A DNA stretch of 64,000 nucleotides from Augochlora pura (lineage: Eukaryota; Arthropoda; Insecta; Hymenoptera; Halictidae): positions 5,890,001 through 5,954,000 of the forward strand of contig NC_135773.1 in NCBI RefSeq assembly GCF_028453695.1. The letters run 5' to 3'. The notes beneath the pieces were generated by a model. It was not told the origin of the DNA, made no database searches, and saw only the letters and a program-made list of their open reading frames with translations. The translations under genes were made by a program, and so were the position numbers. This document shows, one piece after another, positions 1 through 10,548 of this stretch. The first letter of the stretch is position 1. Each line of letters starts with the position of its first letter.

Positions 1-28
1 NNNNNNNNNNNNNNNNNNNNNNNNNNNN
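1..28. other. Assembly gap (N run)
   Basis: Twenty-eight N characters open the window. The first called bases are a G-run followed by GC-rich sequence, which often breaks assemblies. The true gap length extends beyond the window and cannot be judged. Confidence 0.99.
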
Positions 29-811
29 GGGGGCTCTGCTTCGAGGTCGGAAAAATTTCGCCCTCAAAGCGCAAACTTTGTCTGCGGATTTCTGCGGACC
101 GACCGACCGACCGACCGACGCGTTTGTCTTCCACGGCTGCGAGTTTCCCCGCAGCTTTAACTCGCTCCACAAAGAAACTCGGGGGGCAAAAGTTCGTACT
201 TGAGGGCCGCGTTTCTGGACCAAAGCTGTTGCCGGCGATCCCGACTGGCGGATTTTCGGTGTATTTTTGACGAAAAGCACCGGGTCGAAAAGAAAACCGC
301 AAAGATGTTTTAGACGAGTTTCGGAATGTACTTTTATGCCGTGTATGATCTATCGATATTATCGGGACAGGAAAGCTTGTACTTCTCTTGTAAGTTGTTT
401 GGACAAGTTTTTAATTTTTCGCAAATGTTTAGTAATAATTATCCACTTGGGGCTCTTGTGGTGTTTAGAAGCAGATTATCAGGCGGCGTTTCGAAGATAT
501 AATATTGTGTAAACGTGGTAATTATACCCCATTTATTTTTCAAAACTCCTTCAAGTAATTATATATTTAAGATAACTATCACAATTATACAGAGAGAGTC
601 GCGTAGCACGTGGGACCCACTTTAAAGATAAATTCTACACGTGCAAATAATAAAAAAGCATCAACATAAATATACTTTTGCTGTATGCTTTCGAGTGAAG
701 ACAAATCGATCAAGTGAGAAAATAGAGTGCGTCAGGAAACCATAACTAAAGAGTCACACGAGTCATACGTTTATATGAACTTTCTTTTATTATATCCACG
801 CGTAGAATATA
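29..811. other. Non-coding stretch, GC-rich then AT-rich
   Basis: The first 250 bases are CpG-rich and contain a GACC microsatellite; the rest is AT-rich. The one frame of 81 codons (267-512) has no recognisable domain. Two CACGTG-like sites (around 608 and 639) face each other as a weak inverted repeat. Nothing else can be supported. Confidence 0.5.
97..119. repeat. (GACC)n microsatellite
   Basis: Nearly six perfect copies of the tetranucleotide GACC, close to the gap edge. Confidence 0.95.
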
Positions 812-833
812 TTAACCCTTTGACTACTGTTGG

Positions 834-889
834 CGCCTATTGGCGTCCGGAACATGTTGGCTTCCCGGCACTGTAAGCGCCAATAGGCG
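834..889. repeat. Paired subterminal dyads of the 812 element
   Basis: CGCCTATTGGCG (834-845) and its exact reverse complement CGCCAATAGGCG (878-889) are centred 44 bp apart. Each is itself near-palindromic. They lie in two imperfect direct repeats (about 826-848 and 870-892). They could form a 12-bp stem or bind a symmetric protein. The first dyad is centred 28.5 bases from the element end. Confidence 0.8.
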
Positions 890-1599
890 TCCAAATGAAA
901 TTTCGCCCCCGTTTATTATTAAATTTGATTAATTATATATTGTGTAATATTGATGTTATATATTGTAAAAAAGGCTTAAAATTATTGTTCACTTCGACTA
1001 ACGTTGGTTTAATGTAATAAAATTCAATTTATCGTGTTAAGACGCGATTTGCGATCGCACCGTTCCGTCCTTACATTTGGGTTTAGGCTACGGTCACTTT
1101 GATTATTGCCATGTTTGAGAAGTTATTTTTAATGTTCATTTAACGATTTAATTACTTTACGGCACTGGTACGGCCGAATAGTACCAGATGACATACCTGG
1201 GAAGGTTAGCGTGGCCGTACCGTCCTCCTGGCAAGCGACGTGACCTAAACCCGTATAGGGCACAAAGGGGCCTCGGCAGCTTTGTTTTCTACAATTTTCA
1301 CGAGATGCAGCGGACGTCTTTGTCAACGACGTCACGACTGTTTGGCGTTAGGCTGCCGTACCAATCGCCATCGAACCATTCGTTAAGTGTGTATAATTGG
1401 TCGGTCCAGCGCCCCCCTATTTTTGTAACTCCCTTGTGGAGGGGTTGTTCACCTCCACGTTTTAGCAAAAAAACGAAACTAGAATTAGAATTCCGACAAC
1501 CGTCGATCATACAAAACCCATTGTTTGTACATAGTTGCTTTTTTATTAAATATAAGTGTTACTTGGTGATCAACAATCTCACATTCTATCCTACAATCT

Positions 1600-1842
1600 T
1601 TAACCCTCTTAGTACCGGCCGAAAGAGTCTGTATCTGAGCGAAATGTTGAAAACTCGTTTGACGAAGTTTAGTAAAATTTCGGAAAGAAATTGCAAGAAT
1701 TTTGAAAATCCTGATAAATAACAAATTCAAAAAGGGAGAAGAAATAAGAAATTAAATTGTTGTTTAATAAAAATATTAAGAAAACTATCTTTTCAATAAT
1801 AGCCAACGACGATATATCGTTGTTCGGTACTAAGAGGGTTAA
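1600..1842. mobile_element. Nested TTAA-flanked piggyBac-like MITE, 243 bp
   Basis: Both ends show the perfect 18-bp inverted terminus TTAACCCTCTTAGTACCG, and the TTAA is present at both edges. The interior is AT-rich and non-coding. The right end carries the perfect 12-bp dyad ACGATATATCGT (1809-1820), extendable to 18/20 over 1805-1824 and centred 28.5 bases from the end; the left end has no such dyad. It lies inside the 812-2014 element, so it inserted later. The perfect termini suggest it is relatively young. Confidence 0.9.
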
Positions 1843-2014
1843 ATAACTTCGCTGAATATTGGGTTCAGTAGAAGACGTACATTCGGTGCGCAAATATTAC
1901 CTGCGATCGTGTACGTACCCTTAACATGTTGAATATTTTAATATACTTCCTCAGAAAAGCATGTCTAACGAAAAACAACGGCCGTGCCAAAGACTGCGGT
2001 AGCCAAAGGGTTAA

Positions 2015-4264
2015 CGTGGTGGGCCCCACAGGTTGCAGTACACCCTGCGCAATTATGGTATTTTAATTTGAAGTGTGTTCGCCGGAACAGAAAAGCGAAG
2101 CGAAATCGAGGGTCGCCATTCGCATAAAGAGAGCTACGGCATCCCTCGGCGAGGACTCGGAAGACGAATATTTTAATAATCGATTTAATCAGCCGGCGAG
2201 AGCCGCGGGCCATTTGCCAGAGGGGTTGCTCCGGCATCGGTGTCGGGACGAAAACGGCGTTGTCGATCCGCCCGCGGTGCACGATTGCCTCGGCGGCGCG
2301 CGATCTCGATCTGCGGGCGTCGCGGTCACCCCCCGCCCCGCTTCCTGAATTCCCGTGGAATAATGATCGGAGATAACGTAATCGCGAGGCGCGATGCATA
2401 TTCGCCTGTCTGGTTTACGGCCGGTAAACAACGAGCCGCGCGCCTTTTCGGAGAGAATAAATAGCCGGCTAACGGTTCGGGGTTTGTCGCCGAGGGAGCC
2501 GCCGGGACGCCGCTTCTCTCTTTCTAAGCGGTCGGGTTTAAGTATGCGCGCCGCCACCGCTCATGAATATTAACTGTTCGAGCGATGAGATTTAGTGCCG
2601 CTAATTGGTAGCATCGAAAGTATTCCGTGGAACTCGCGCGGCAATAAATCGGATTACGAGCGGCCGTTCCATGGAAAACGGAGCTCCCGGCCGGACAAAA
2701 GAAACCTTTTCCCCGATCGGCGAACGACCGGCGCCGCGACGAGCCGGCTTTTTCGCTTCCGGGGAAACCGATTGCCAGATCTTTTTTCGGCAGAGCTGCA
2801 ACATTCTTCGGTCGGATTTTGTGACGCCGAGCGAACACCAGCTCTGTTGTTGCTGCTGCTGCTTGCTAGCCGACCGAACGAACCGAATCCGAGACGTCTA
2901 TTGAACGCGTCGATTGATCAAGCTTTGAACTGGTTTTACCGGATCACCGAATATTCGATCGACCAGTTAACGCCCGGTCACTTGATATTCGAGTGTGTCA
3001 GACAATACGGTTACTTTTACTATGACGCCGGCTCGTCCGGCAACCCGTTACCGTGTTTTGCAATTTATATGAATTTTTTTGCCCGCCCCGAGAGACCGAC
3101 ATCCTTTTTTCTTACATTGTGCAGCTGCGACCGTTTCCATCCTTATCTCGCTGTCAAACACGAGTTCGCTACGTTAATTCGTGCTGCCGTGCGTGAAACG
3201 ACGCTCTGTTCGAGCATCGAGCGGACTCTCCGAATGTTCGTTTATTTCCCGTTAAATCGCGTCTATTAGCAGACTGATTTTATTCGTGATCAAACAGACT
3301 GGATATGGATGATAAAATCATGCGTTATCCGAATCGTAATCATTACAATTCGGAGAACAGATGCAGGCTGCACTTTGAACCGCCAGCGGACGAGGGTTAA
3401 TTCGCAGCCGAGACAAATGTTAATTATCGCGCAAAGTTTCGACGACATTCTCACGGTAAAATCGCGCGAAAATCTGCGGCACGACGGTCGCCGACTCTCG
3501 ACGACGATTTTCTAAGATCCTCGGACGAACGCGATAGAGATCGCGACCGATCGGTGCATTCGGTATATCGTCGATATCTCGTAGATAATGACCACGTAAT
3601 CGTTATCCCGGCGAATTCCACGGTCTTTTAATTGTATCGGGGAACGATACCGTCGCGCGCGGTCGAGAACGAAACCGTACGGCGCAACGGAGCGAGTTGT
3701 TCCTCCGCTCGGACCCGAGATGATATCGGCCGGTCGAAGCGGGTAATTTCGATGTATGTATCGCGGCGATCGAGGGGAATCCAGTTTTACAGGTTTAAGA
3801 TCGTTCGGTGGAACCGTTCTCCCCCGTTCGCGACCGCTCTCGGATAGTCGCAGGGCTAAAGATAGGACTCCGCGCGTTCCAAATCGCGCGAGAGCCGCCG
3901 CCGCCGCCGCGCGGACAACCGATTTGTCTGCGGCTGTTGCGCGCTTCCTCGCGATCTTTTCGCGCCCGATTTTCTATCACCGCGCGCGTAGCTCGCGCGA
4001 CGTAATCGGCAATGAGTTACGAGCAGACTATGGAAATCGATAAGCCGATACCTACGTGACGCAATCGCAGATTTTCTGATATTCGCGGCGCATTTTTAAG
4101 AGCCAGTTCTACCGGTTTTTTTCCGACGCGTTTGTGCTCGGAATCGTTGATAAACTCGGCTGAATTGAAACGTTTCACGGCGCTGCACGATTAGTTGGCG
4201 ATACATTCTCGGCAAATACGAGACAACTGTTAACAGATTTTCAACTTCTCGATACGACTTATTG
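2015..4264. other. CpG-rich non-coding stretch
   Basis: GC-rich DNA with open frames on both strands (up to 224 codons at 2595-3269) and no recognised domain. Overlapping frames in other phases point to a shortage of AT-rich stop codons rather than coding. Short CTG (about 2842-2862) and CCG (about 3894-3911) runs are present. Around 2340-2640 there are forkhead-like (GGTAAACA) and homeodomain-like (TAATTG) sites, compatible with a regulatory region but not evidence for one. Confidence 0.45.
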
Positions 4265-4387
4265 GTTTAATTACAAGTTATAGTTTATACAAATAGAAGT
4301 AGGAAAATTGTAAACCGGAAGCCATCCTAAACCGCATAGGCAAGGATTATGAATAAATAAAATAAAAAAAAAATAGTTTAATTACAA
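4265..4387 (+). mobile_element. Probable 5'-truncated LINE-type retroposon tail with 12-bp target duplication
   Basis: The 12-mer GTTTAATTACAA occurs at 4265-4276 and again at 4376-4387. Between them lie 99 bases ending in an A-rich tail (about 4352-4375, GAATAAATAAAATAAA followed by A10 and T). A direct repeat flanking a short insert with a 3' A-rich tail is the hallmark of target-primed retroposition. The insert is too short to assign a family: it could be the last part of a non-LTR element's 3' UTR or a truncated processed transcript. The AT-rich repeat makes chance duplication possible. Confidence 0.55.
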
Positions 4388-7300
4388 TTCGATGCCGAGT
4401 CTATAATTCAAGTTTCACCCGGTACGTGAACCGTACCTGATACTCAACCTCTTACTTCGGTTACGCAACTCAACTTTGAGATTTAAGCAACGCTCATACG
4501 TCCGTGTGCGTGCACGGACGGCTCAGAAGCCAAGCAATGTAAGTCCATTAACCTTAAAATTGAGATGAATAAGGATATCACGGTGTGACCTGCAAAATTG
4601 CATGTTCAAAGCGGAATTTTTATCACGCGATGACGTAGAAGTGAAGTTAACTAGAGGAGAAACGAAAGAAAAATGTTAACGTACTCTTTATAGATGAGAA
4701 CAATTTCGCTGTCATTTCGTGGTCGTTGTTTCTAAAGACATCTGCTATGTCGAGTCACCGAATTTATATTATATTTATTTATATTTATATAAATAATATA
4801 ATAATTATAATATTATAATTTATATTTAATTGAATTATACGCCTATGTGCTCTGGTCCTATTTCCAACAAATTCGCTTCAATTAGTTCCACGCTTAACTA
4901 GTAAAAGTAACTTCCGTAAGTAATAAGAATGTTTAATACAGGATGAAACACCGTAAAAATATATTTCGATTGCGAAGATTATTAAGGTCGCCGAAAGTTT
5001 CGCTCGTGCCACGGACATTTCACCTGCACCAATCTAATAGCTGGCCACGTCCGGCGTTCGACGACGCTTAATCTTCCCGAAGAAAGATTTACAGAAAGAC
5101 TCGCGTTATTAAGATCGTTATCGGTACATAGGAACGTAATTAAACTCGCTATTTAGCTGTTCGAGTTAATTAAGAGATTAGCAGTGCGCGCGGCGTCGTT
5201 ATCAGTATCGCACGGTAAAGTAGCCGGCAAGTCTGAGCTATCGCGCGCTCCATTATTACCGCGGAGATATCATTGTCTCCCGGTGTCTCGCCGCTGCTCC
5301 GTTACCATACCCATTTTTTTTTTCCATCCCTGATACATAGGTCCGCTCTCCATAATTATCTAGAAACTCGATCTCCTAATTGACCCGCGCGCTCTGCCAT
5401 ATTAGCTTTCAAAACGCTGCTTTCTTCCTCACGGGCATCCTAATCCTCTAATTATTTGGAGGAGCGTATCATCCACGACGTCCAATTAACGGCTACGCCC
5501 GCGATTACACCCCGCGCGCGTCCCGCCAATCTTCGCCGGGCGGAGGAACAAACCGTGGTTTCAATTTCGCCGACGAGCGTCGTTCTCACGTTTATTTCCA
5601 TCGTTGCAATAATCGTTTTCCGCGGAACAACGCGGAGGCGGCCGCGGCCTTATCGGTTATCGCGAACGGCTGTCGCGAATTGACGTATCGACGCGGAACG
5701 ATTATCGGCGTCGGCGGATCGCCGGAGAAATAATACCGCGAGCCTGTCGGTGAAATATGAAAAAAAAGAAAAAAAGATATCTCGCGCGCACGGCGGGATG
5801 GGGGGACAGTGTCGTTTGCACGAATTCCCGAGACGTCGCTTTCGCCGCGTTACTTTGCCGCGTTCGGCACTTTTACGGCGACGGGGTACGTACTCGCGGA
5901 ACACCGGGGGACCATCGAATGACAAAGGAGAGACCCGCGCCGCTTCTCAAAGTGTCCGTGCGACGAAGTTAATTTAACGCTTTCTGCGAGCCATTAATAT
6001 TTCCGTGTCGTACTGTTTTCAGTGCGCGCGGAAACAGACGCGTAAAATGCACTTTGCACGTTCGGCGTGACGCTGGAGAACGGCGGGGATATATTTGCCG
6101 AGATTATTTATCGAGACGAATTTTAGACTGGGTTTGGATTTTGGAAAATAATAATTTTGCGGTGGCTCGATAATCAACGCGTTAGAATCAGCAGTTAGAA
6201 AGTACGCTGCCAATAACTTTTTATAGAATAAGATAAAAATGTCATCAAGAAGAAGCTACGTATCTCTAATTATTATACCATGTGTTAGAATTTTAAATAA
6301 TTATATATACAAATTAGCAGGCTTACTGCATATAAAATGAAACAAGAGATAATTATTTGTAAAATCCTTGTGAATCAAGGGGACAAATCCGGCGCAGTCG
6401 CTTAGTGGCCTCACTTTCTGATCAGGGAAATTCTGAGCTCCTCGAATAAGAGTAGCGGCTGTCGGACAATGTGCACAGGCCGACCAACTGGGAAGAGAGA
6501 GCGCAGAGGTCTTTGGAACCAGTTCTGCCAGACATCTCGCGCGGCACGCCGACGGAATTTTATTCGTCTGTTGACCAATTGAGACGATGCCCACCTTTTT
6601 TTCTCACTCCTCTATATTAATTAAACATAACAATAAAACCCGACGCGCCGCTCGCCAATGGCAATTTGCGGTGCAGGCTATTCGCCAAGGAAAGACGAAC
6701 GGACGGAACGGTCCAAAACGATCGTAGTCGAAAGACTACCTAGCTACAACACACCATTTGTTGACGACTTATCTAAAAATCCGCAATTTGTTTAGATATG
6801 ATAATTTATTCCACTAAGAGACACTTAAGATCGCAAGAGTCGCGCTAATTTATTTTTTTAGATTTTATTCATCGTCCAAAGATTTCGAAGTTCTGCCTGA
6901 CCGCCAAGATCAATAAAAAAAAGAAAAGAAAATTCGACAGGGTTCGAGAACGATTTTCTCGCCGCAGTCCCTCGCAGGCAAAACCACCGCCGCTCGATAC
7001 GTAATTGTATACGAGCGAAAAACGCGACGATTATGCGACACGTTTCCCAATGTATGCATATTTCAGTGTCCGCGGTGAGGCTCGGGACCGCGCGGCGCGT
7101 TGCAGAACAGGTATCGCAGGCTCGCTTCCTTTCTACCGACGGCAACCTGTTCGTTTTTTTCGAGTCTAAATCAAAGGCGAAAGCAAGAATTTGGAACACG
7201 CAGAGAAAGCAAATGGTCTATCGCGTTTGCGCGACGTTATTTGTGACAGTAATCCCGGTAAGACACGCGCCCGAGTAGATGTAAGCTGTTGCTTTCCACG

Positions 7301-8195
7301 GAGAGCCTTCGTCGATACTTGAACCGGACGGGCTCGACCGAGGAAGAATCCGAGTGCGACGAACCTGCGTGACGCATTGTGCAGCGACGTTTCTAATCGC
7401 GGAATTTTTCTTAATTACCGGAATCTTCGGTATGTTGATTCGTGATAGATCGAATGAATAATATTTGTTCGGAGAACGAATGAAATTCGAAAGAAATGAA
7501 TTTATTGAGGAATAGCGAATTTAAAGTCTCAACAATTGCGAAACTCGCAAAAATGTACTATTATTTATGAAAGAAATATAACTCTGCAAGCATGTATTTA
7601 AAAATAATCTAAATCTTAAATAGGTATCTCGTTGCAAGACGGTTCAAGCCGGTTATTTAAGATGGAAATGAAATACGTTTTCCCTTCCGTTCGAGCAAAG
7701 AGACAACGCCCAGCTATTGCGCAATCCTGCCGGCCGGCCGATATAAACAAAACATTTCGCCGCGCGTCGCATAAAAATGTCAAGAACGGGAAGAAACCGC
7801 GGCAATAAGTAGACCAGAAAACAAGACACTCCAAGCGCGAGAAGATAATCCGGAATTCTTCGCGGAACGGCCGCGATAAACAAGCGTCGCGTGCCCCCCG
7901 TAAAAATGACCGGCGTTGCTCGCGCGCTGCTGCTACCCGGCGCAAAACAAAAGGCGACGACAAAAACCTAGCGACGGTAATTTTTCAAAAGCGGTAAGCC
8001 GGAATAACAGCCAGGAGCGGCGCGCGTGTGCGCGGCGTGCTATATTATCGGGCAGGTCGCAGGCGTAACGCCGCGTGAATGAACGGCGAGCGAAAAACGG
8101 AGGGAAAATTAATGGCGAGGAGAGCGCAACACCCGCATATCGCCTACATGCGCGCAAGGCCGCAACGATAAAAGATACACGTAGACGCGTACAGA
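4388..8195. other. Non-coding stretch with AT-rich core and CpG-rich island
   Basis: Holds a perfect 8-bp-stem hairpin at 4499-4520 (CGTCCGTG...CACGGACG), an AT-only region at about 4764-4838, a CpG-rich island at about 5170-5950 and another at 7860-8160. The minus frame at 6301-6594 (97 codons) has a less Arg-biased composition than most but matches nothing I know. No gene can be supported. Confidence 0.45.
4764..4838. repeat. AT-rich low-complexity tract
   Basis: Almost pure A/T, built of repeated TATTTATAT and TAATAT words with self-complementary stretches. Confidence 0.8.
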
Positions 8196-8645
8196 TATAC
8201 GGGGTGTTGCCTTAAATTCTTCGCGCAGTTCTTCCAGCGATTCTGTCAAATCGAGGCGAAGATATTTCCGACGAAAGTTTATCGGTTACGGTCGGCTACG
8301 CGATAAAATATCGAATTTAAAGTAATTGTTATTTCTCCAATAAAATATCGAGGCCACCGTCATGTTCTTTTTTAAATTAAGATATGATCGCTGTCACTGT
8401 ATTTACATGATATAATGACAGTATTTTTATAATAACTTTAGAAGTTTCCGTCGATTGAACTCAAATCTCTTGGTGCAGCAAACAATATGCAATAATGCCA
8501 TTTTAGAAAATGACAGAGCCAGTAATTTCGGCCGAAAAGATAATAACCTCCTTGAATTGAATATTTTGTCACGCAGCCGGCAGGAGGCCGATAAACTTTT
8601 ATTCGGATCGCTTTTGCGCCGCGGTTGGGGGAAACACCCTGTATA
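8196..8645. mobile_element. Candidate inverted-terminus element (TATACAGGGTGTT type), 450 bp
   Basis: The left end reads TATACGGGGTGTTGCC and the reverse complement of the right end reads TATACAGGGTGTTTCC, a match of 14/16. CAGGGTGTT-type ends are common in insect repeats. The interior is non-coding, mixing an AT-rich centre with a GC-rich right end. Similarity between the arms fades after 16 bases, so the pairing may be fortuitous. Confidence 0.4.
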
Positions 8646-9614
8646 GAGTCGCACACACATCGATGGGTGCGCGTGCTGCATTCGCCGGCGGATCCCGTCG
8701 TCGTCGGTGGCAAACAGGCGTTCGTTACGGCGTGTTTCCACGGTCGTCCATAAAACCAACCGAAACGACCCTGGGATAGGGCAGTTTTCGGCCCGAATCC
8801 CGTTATACGATGTCCTGCGGCCCTCGGGAGGGTGGAACGGTGTCGATGAAGAGAGAGGGGGGAGGCAGAAACGAACGCTTTCGCAGCGGAACCCGATCCC
8901 TCTGTTTCCTCGCAATCCGTTTAATAGGCGAACGATATTCGGTGGTGGGGGGCGGCGCAGCGCGATCGTGTTCTACCGAGCGTTTCGCGCACCTTTATTG
9001 CACGGAACAACTCGGACGGATAAAAGACTGCGGGCGAGCGCGTTCGACAAGTTGGCCGCCATTCAAAATTACAAAACTCCGACCGGCCGTATAGAAAGAG
9101 TTATGCGCCGAGAAAATAAAGCGGAGACCCGGCTCTTCTCTCGGTTACACTTCGCCGGACACGTTTCTACGTACAGTCAACAACCCTCTTGTAACACCGG
9201 TGATTCGATAACACGGTCCGGCTTGACGAGCGCGAAAATTGCGACAGCTATGCTTTACGTCGATGTTCCCGCGGCGGTGCGAACAGTTGTAGACTCGAAG
9301 TGACCTTTATGTTTTTATTGGTATTTAAACGAAGAGAACTGCGTTTGTATGTTTATAAATTATAGGTGATACAAAATATTGGAGATATGTTATAGAATAT
9401 TAGATTATTAAATATATATTCGGAAAAGATTAATGTATGTTAAGAACGAAAGTTATTTTGAGTTTATTCAACTATTCGCAACTGAGACATTCTGTGTATT
9501 TAAAAAAGATCCTCATTCCATACAACTTCGTACGTATAATAATAATTTTAATACGCACATAATCAAAATATAAATTTGCAAGTTACAAGGCTCAATGCAA
9601 GTGCAATTATAATA
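8646..9614. other. CpG-rich island followed by AT-rich spacer
   Basis: The island at about 8690-9300 keeps a 198-codon plus frame open (8707-9303), with overlapping frames in another phase. The peptide is Arg/Thr/Ser-rich with no domain. From 9301 the sequence is AT-rich and empty. Confidence 0.45.
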
Positions 9615-9916
9615 TTAACCCATTCGCTGCCAAGCCTAAATTATACGAAGTCATTCCCATTGCCATTTATATTTCATCATTTATATTTTATCATTCTCTA
9701 TAAGAAATAAAGTATTATTTTTGTAAAAAATTTTATTTCTAGTATTTTTTCAAGTTTTTTACATATTTATATTTATGTTCGTGGCCACAAAAAATTTGCT
9801 AATTCAAAAGCCTGCATGTTATAATATATTTAAAGTAGGACGAGTATACCCGTCCTGGCAATGCGTGACACCCTGCCGAAAACGAGTATACTCGTCCTTG
9901 ACAGCGAATGGGTTAA
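9615..9916. mobile_element. TTAA-flanked piggyBac-like MITE, 302 bp
   Basis: The termini TTAACCCATTCGCTGCCAAG (left) and TTAACCCATTCGCTGTCAAG (reverse complement of right) match 19/20, with TTAA at both edges. The right end carries two dyads. The outer one is the perfect 14-bp ACGAGTATACTCGT at 9882-9895, centred 28.5 bases from the end. The inner one, at 9837-9856, contains ACGAGTATACCCGT. They are centred 42 bp apart, each inside a direct repeat. The left end lacks them. Degenerate relatives of this end occur at 26951 and 37721. Confidence 0.92.
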
Positions 9917-9929
9917 TGCTCAAAATAAG

Positions 9930-10135
9930 TATAGTAAATTCTTTCCAATTGTTCCTCAGCTTGTAAATAAAAATGTACAGTTAGGGAAAAGAAGATAGGC
10001 TTCAGCTTGCTTGTTATAGTGGTCCCCAATCGACAACTATAAAAACACGAGGCTTGAATAATTGTATCTTCTCTTCCCTAACTGTCCACTTGTACTTACA
10101 ATCTGAAGGACAATTGGGTAGAACTTATTGTAACT
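9930..10135. repeat. Imperfect long foldback (about 75-100 nt arms)
   Basis: The sequence from about 9930 to 10019 is complementary to about 10034-10135, with a short centre around 10020-10034. The best paired part is ACAGTTAGGGAAAAGAAGATA (near 9976-9996) against TATCTTCTCTTCCCTAACTGT (10065-10085), 20/21. Flanking arms pair at roughly 70%, including CCAATTG/CAATTGG at the base. It abuts the MITE ending at 9916, and TTAA also occurs at 10137-10140, so it may be a separate foldback element sharing that TTAA. It could also be a hairpin transcript. I cannot decide between these. Confidence 0.75.
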
Positions 10136-10140
10136 GTTAA

Positions 10141-10366
10141 CGCGAAAGTGCAGACATTTCTCAAAAACACAGCGAATGTATCAACCATGGAAAAATTGAA
10201 GAGAGGGGTAGAGAATTTAGGGACTCGGACAACGAGTAGGGTCACAGCCTAATTCGCGTAACGGTGGACGTGGCGAGAGAGTCCGGTCCGGCCACCAAGA
10301 TGGCCGTCGAAGGGAGAGCTTCCCCCGGGACAGTTCTCGCGCCGCGGATCCGTCAATTATTTCAGG
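10141..10366. other. Short non-coding spacer
   Basis: GC-rich to the right. Contains AAGATGGCCG near 10298, which resembles a YY1/Pho binding core. Nothing else supported. Confidence 0.35.
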
Positions 10367-10424
10367 GTGACCCACTTCTCATTGTGGTGCTTAGATTCGA
10401 CTGCTAGAATGGTAAGTGGGTCAC
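10367..10424 (+). other. Compact 58-nt hairpin, candidate RNA stem-loop
   Basis: The perfect 11-bp arms GTGACCCACTT (10367-10377) and AAGTGGGTCAC (10414-10424) enclose a 36-base interior that continues to pair as RNA on the plus strand. It has CAUU/AAUG followed by several G-U pairs, giving a stem of about 23 pairs with two mismatches and a loop of about 11. The G-U pairs favour plus-strand RNA. Size and shape are those of an insect pre-miRNA, but I do not recognise a known miRNA seed. A perfect 11-bp inverted repeat alone is expected roughly once per window by chance, so only the extended pairing is notable. Confidence 0.4.
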
Positions 10425-10524
10425 GCGTAAAAGTAACTGTTACGGCAGCGATGTTTCATGCCGATGGCGGCCGGCTGGCAGGCCCGATGGAACATACGCC
10501 GCCTCGAGCGAAAGAAACGCGTCG

Positions 10525-10548
10525 TCTCTCTCTCTCTCTCTCTCTCTC
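10525..10548. repeat. (TC)12 microsatellite
   Basis: Twelve uninterrupted TC units in a GC-rich context. Confidence 0.98.

Larger units (their letters stand above)
812..2014. mobile_element. TTAA-flanked piggyBac-like non-autonomous element (interrupted)
   Basis: The left end reads TTAACCCTTTGACTACTG. The reverse complement of the right end reads TTAACCCTTTGGCTACCG, a match of 16/18. Both ends finish in the TTAA expected of piggyBac-type target duplication. A second TTAA element (1600-1842) sits inside, so the host element was about 960 bp. The left end carries a dyad, CGCCTATTGGCG, at 834-845. Its reverse complement lies at 878-889 within a direct repeat of about 44 bp. No transposase frame is visible inside; the 177-codon frame at 1188-1721 spans the nested element and resembles nothing known. 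The pairing of the two ends across 1.2 kb is inference; they could be two separate relics. Confidence 0.55.

Noticed and set aside
1188..1721. Possible piggyBac transposase fragment inside the 812-2014 element
   Set aside because: No catalytic Asp context or terminal Cys-rich zinc motif could be found in any frame, and the frame crosses into the nested MITE.
2595..3269. 224-codon plus frame
   Set aside because: It lies in a CpG-rich island with other frames also open, contains a short Leu run from a CTG repeat, and has no recognised motif.
6301..6594. 97-codon minus frame with Cys and balanced composition
   Set aside because: The CRARCLAELVP and SACAHCP spacing suggested a zinc-binding segment at first, but no known Cys/His pattern fits.
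7630..7660. GGTTCAAGCC as a tRNA T-arm
   Set aside because: No acceptor, D-arm or anticodon stem can be built around it. Other GGTTCGA-like words in the window fail the same way.
8707..9303. 198-codon plus frame
   Set aside because: Arg/Thr/Ser-rich translation of GC-rich DNA. Another plus frame overlaps it and nothing is recognised.
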